Below, in pieces: positions 60,593 to 64,000 of a stretch of 64,000 nucleotides of DNA. The stretch's first letter is position 1. Every line of letters begins with the position of its first letter. Origin of the DNA: Echinostoma caproni (Eukaryota > Platyhelminthes > Trematoda > Plagiorchiida > Echinostomatidae); contig UZAN01039456.1 of assembly GCA_900618425.1 (NCBI GenBank), positions 43,733 through 107,732 on the forward strand. Direction: 5' to 3'. The notes beneath the pieces are model-generated. The model saw only the letters and a list, made by a program, of their open reading frames with translations. It searched no databases and was not told the origin of the DNA. Position numbers and translations under genes: made by a program.

Positions 60593-61871
60593 GGTGCGTC
60601 GTCGAAGAAATTCTTCTATTCAGCCCAGTACAAGTCCAACTACAAGTTTTGTAGTTTCCTCAGCAGTATTTTGTGGTTCAGTCGATCGAATGCTTTGGAG
60701 AAGTGGAGGTACACGACGTCCACTGCATCACCGTGATCAGCTGTTTTTGTCCACTCTTCTCGGGCCAGAAGCAGGTTAGTGGTACAAGATCGCCTGCGAC
60801 GAAACCCATGTTGAGCCGGGGATTTTTCCAAGTGATTCATCACATTGTCTGCCGCCATGGATTCCATGACTTTGGATAATACGGGGAGGAGAGTAACGGG
60901 GCGGTAGTCAGCTGGGTCATTACGAAAACCGCCCTTGTATATCGGAGAGATTATCCCTTGTTTTCATGTTTTTGGGAGCGCAGTTTTGTTGAACATTTGT
61001 TGAAATAGTTTGCTTCGTGGTTGGGCTAAGTTACTCGCCAGGTTGATAAGGGTTTGTGGGTGGATATTATCTACCCCTGGAAAGGAGTTCCTTTTCAAAC
61101 ACTGCAGTTTCGATCCAACGATTTCTGGGGGAATATTAATTGTGGAGAGCACTGGTTGTGATCTATCCTCAAGTAACAGAGGCAGTCGTAGTCCGGTGTT
61201 CGCAGGTGCGGTGAACACTTAAGCGTACTGACGTTTTAGCATTTCAGCTGCCTCCTTTGTTGTGACTGAAACACGCTCTGTCACCCTTAACGCTGGAACA
61301 CCAGACTTAACTTTTCTGGTGGCATTTATGTGTTTGTACAACAGCTTAGAATTTGACATGAACTTGCGCATGAGCATTCCTTGGTGTATTAACTTGTCTT
61401 CTCGCACCAACTTGCTGCAATGGTTTCCGAGTTGACAGTAGGTATACCATGTGTTGTGGCAAGGAGATCGTTTATAAGCTCTCCATGAGGTATTCCTCTG
61501 CGAAATCCACTTTTTTTCCGACTTCGAATTGCTGATCTTTGACCAGTTGAGTAGGTGATGCGCTTGGTCTTCGTCGCGCCTTTCACCATTTCCGTCAGGT
61601 GGTTTGTAAATTCTTCCCAGAATACAAGGAGATTACACTGTTTGTTGGAAAATTTCCATTGGAAATCTCTCGCCAAAAAAAGAAGTTTAGTGTAGTCAAC
61701 AAACATACAGGAGCTAACCGTAGAATTGTGCGGTACAGAAGCATAGCGAATGTAGTCAAACGTCAGCACAGCGTGATCACTACATCCTAATGGAGTTGCG
61801 GTGGAAATCGTTTCCCCCATCGGTTCCTCGTTAGCTAACACCAGGTCCGAAACCGATGGTGACTGGTTGGC

Positions 61872-62258
61872 TCAAAACCTCGTGGGCTCCTTCACAAAAC
61901 TGTAAAGTGGATAGGATTCCATGAGCTGTGCAAGTTTCCTCTCAAACGGTTGTAGAGAGGTCGCTGATTTAGCTAGTTTAGGGCAATTGAAGTCTCCCAT
62001 AATGAGAACATGTGTGAACTTCAGTGACAGTATGTGATACATGGTTTGCAATAATGTCTCATTGGCTGAGTCTGTGGATGAGGGAGAGCGGTACACCATA
62101 CCGATCAAGCCGATATCGCGCTGCGACAGTCGCACTTTGCACCATAAAGAGTCAGAAACTGCAGCAGGATAATCAATTACTTCGCGTTGAAGTTTGCTGC
62201 TAAAGTCGAATAACACCCCACCACCCCTTGTAGGTCGATCGCATCTGAGCAGAGTCAT
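61872..62258 (-). pseudogene. CR1-like APE endonuclease frame (128 codons)
   Basis: The frame shows RCDRPTRGGGVLFDF, GLIGMVYRSPSSTD and LIMGDFNCPKL, the metal- and DNA-binding blocks of the APE-type LINE endonuclease. The catalytic SDHAVL block lies in the next frame (61389-61841) after a stop at 61872. Confidence 0.8.
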
Positions 62259-63060
62259 GCCGAGTAAGCTTAACTCTGAATCTAGAATGTCGATTGTCAG
62301 CCAGGTTTCGGTGACTGCAATAATGTCCCATTGACCAGCTTGGCAACGCAGTTCTACCTCTGAAAATTTGCTGAGAAAACCTTTTTTCTAGAAACAATGC
62401 AGTTGGTGGCGAAGCAGAAACTACTCGGGGAGTAGGGGGTTAGTTGAGCCGACCGTATAGTGGTCGGCTAAGGGAAGTTTTTTGGAAGAATAGTTTTCTG
62501 GGACAGATCTGCCAGTTTCGAGAAGGAACACAAAGTCTGTCGGAACCCAGCTTGATTCGAGGTGATATTTTCTGCCTGTGAAACACTTTTGGTCCCTGTG
62601 TTGTACATCGGTCTCAACCTCAGTTCTGCTGGGCCCTTAATCTTGTTGTCGTACCAAAACTGCAAGACAGTCGTAGCCATTTCTGGTGTGCCTAGAGTTA
62701 TTTTCAAAATTCTCGGGCCGTCTCTGCGGTAGTTAGGAGAACTGGGGAGACGGCAAACTGCTGTAGTCGTGATCTGGCGACATCCGATGAGATCTTGAAT
62801 GAACCGCCACTTGTTATAGGCGTCCCTGTTAGTTTGTACTTAAATGGTTTGCCTTCATTGAAGTGTTTGATAAAACACAACCAATCGGGTGGACTGCTTC
62901 GGTATAACCAATTGGCCTCTAAGTTCCCTTTCATTGTAATATGTATATGGGACTGGGTGGGAGTAGTAGACTGCCTAATCCTTGACTCAGCTATGGGTAG
63001 GGGTTGAACGCGGGGTGCCATAGGCAGAAAAGAGTTTTCGGAGTTGTTTTACTGTTGAAT

Positions 63061-63394
63061 CGAAATGGGAGTAAGTTTGAAAACGTTAATGTCTCATTGA
63101 AATTAACATAATGGAAAGGGTAAGATTTAATCTTTGAAAGCGTAAAGTTGCCGCTTCTATAAAAAAGTTTCTTTAAAAGAATACTTTCGCCAATTGAAAA
63201 GAGAACACGGTACAGAAACGTTGTACAGATTATATAGGGATAGATTTCGCTATCTCCTCAAATGATCACTACAGAGTACATGGAATGATACAATAAAATT
63301 AATATATGAGATTAATGGAGGATTTTATTTGTTCATATGAACAATTCGTCGTATAAATGAAGCTTTTTCGACCTGATTGGGTCTCATCAACAGT
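63061..63394. other. No recognisable gene
   Basis: AT-rich sequence flanking the 5' end of the CR1-like LINE. No target-site duplication was identified. Confidence 0.35.
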
Positions 63395-63478
63395 GCGAAT
63401 CCATCGACCTAACTGCACATCGTATCCGGGACTTCAGAGATAGAACACAAGTATGCTACCCACTCGGCCACCGGACAG
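63395..63478 (-). repeat. tRNA-derived SINE-like head
   Basis: The minus strand reads CCGGTGGCCGAGTGGGTAGC, a class-II-tRNA-like A box (GGCCGAGTGG), followed by GAAGTCCCGGATACGATG where a B box would be expected in decayed form. Confidence 0.35.
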
Positions 63479-64000
63479 TTAATCAGACTGTTTTTCATTT
63501 TTCTTATACACGCTATATAGCACAACCCATTTCCGCGAGCTTAATACAGGCTTCGCGCTGTGTGTATCTCAGCTCTAGCCTCCAGGGTTGTGACTTTGTT
63601 GGAATCATTCCAACCCGATTACAGCTACCCAGTGCTTCCTAACATTTCAGTTCACGTCTCAATTACTCTTTTCATGACAAAATTCACCATTTGATCAAAC
63701 GATATTCTCCAATATTACTATGTAACAACACGGAAAGTCAAATCCGTGTAAATAGGAATAATGGTTCATCTGCATGGCGGTGCCTTAGTAGGCACGTGGA
63801 CTGTCAACTACGTTCACCGCTAAATATATCCTAATTTTATTGAGCTTTCTCATACACTCTATAGTGTATACCTGCGAAGATACAGCGAAATCTATCCGTA
63901 TGTAAATGGCGCAACTGTGGCCATTTTTTTGATGATAGACAATCACCTTTGTTGGTTCACTTGATAGTGATCGAGTAGGAAGCAGAGCTTTTCTAGCCTG
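63479..64000. other. No recognisable gene
   Basis: Nothing supportable was seen to the window end. Confidence 0.4.

Larger units (their letters stand above)
59495..63060 (-). mobile_element. Long degenerate CR1-like LINE
   Basis: Reading the minus strand from about 63021, an upstream ORF region (63021-62400; possible ORF1 or ORF2 leader) is followed by an APE-type endonuclease: AVTETWL near 62320, RGGGVLFDF at 62230-62200, GLIGMVYRSPSS, LIMGDFNCPKL near 61990, and GCSDHAVLTFDY near 61790. The RT follows with FPGVDNIHPQTL near 61070, KGGFRNDPADYRPVTLLPVLSK near 60930-60870 (read in part), QHGFRRRRSCTTNLL near 60815, FSKAFDRLNHKIL, GVPQGSVLGPQL and FADDAKIWKTV near 60455. It closes with RVCITWNSLPPHVV near 59700 and a TTTGAC-repeat 3' tail at about 59498-59515. 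It is nearly full length but broken by several frameshifts and stops. Confidence 0.85.

Overview
The window reads as eukaryotic, AT-rich, repeat-laden nuclear DNA of a parasitic flatworm, most likely a digenean trematode. Coding segments are short and separated by very long introns and gene deserts. The recognisable gene is a cathepsin L of the type expanded in flukes. The mobile elements (Penelope-like elements, CR1-like and RTE-like LINEs, a solo LTR, tRNA-headed SINE-like units) fit flatworm genomes. I could not fix the genus. Runs of N at 28755-28760, 29015, 32472 and 37510 mark draft assembly.

Main gene: a four-exon cathepsin L-like gene on the minus strand spans 30493 to 20795. The ORFs look fragmentary, but the four pieces join at canonical GT/AG sites in compatible phases into an uninterrupted 334-residue prepro-cathepsin L, with a TATA box upstream. 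All three catalytic residues are replaced (Cys to Ser, His to Leu, Asn to Thr), while the signal peptide, the I29 prodomain, the oxyanion-hole Gln and the disulfide cysteines remain. It looks like a secreted pseudoprotease under constraint rather than a decayed pseudogene, and it is the most interesting thing here.

Second gene: a single-exon ORF on the plus strand at 13707-15071 (probable true start at 13821) encodes a signal-anchor or signal-peptide protein with an Asn/Thr-rich stalk and a Cys-containing ectodomain that I do not recognise.

Layout: 0.5-1.2 kb holds a Penelope-like element 3' relic. 1.2-10.2 kb has no recognisable gene. 10.2-11.0 kb is a decayed LINE. 13.3-15.1 kb holds an orphan candidate exon and the orphan secretory gene. 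18.7 kb is SINE-like. 19.4-19.9 kb is a solo LTR with a perfect 5-bp target duplication. 20.8-30.5 kb is the pseudo-cathepsin gene, whose introns contain retroelement debris, a palindrome and orphan candidate exons. 31.5-34.4 kb is a degraded Penelope-like element with inverted terminal structures. About 35.2 kb has a second PLE scrap. 37.4-38.0 kb is a 5'-truncated CR1-like LINE tail. 38.7-39.0 kb is a GC-rich island. 43.4-46.9 kb is an RTE-like LINE remnant flanked by diverged direct repeats. 50-57 kb carries SINE-like heads in gene-poor sequence. 59.5-63.0 kb is a long degenerate CR1-like LINE on the minus strand. No CRISPR array, rRNA or convincing functional tRNA was seen.
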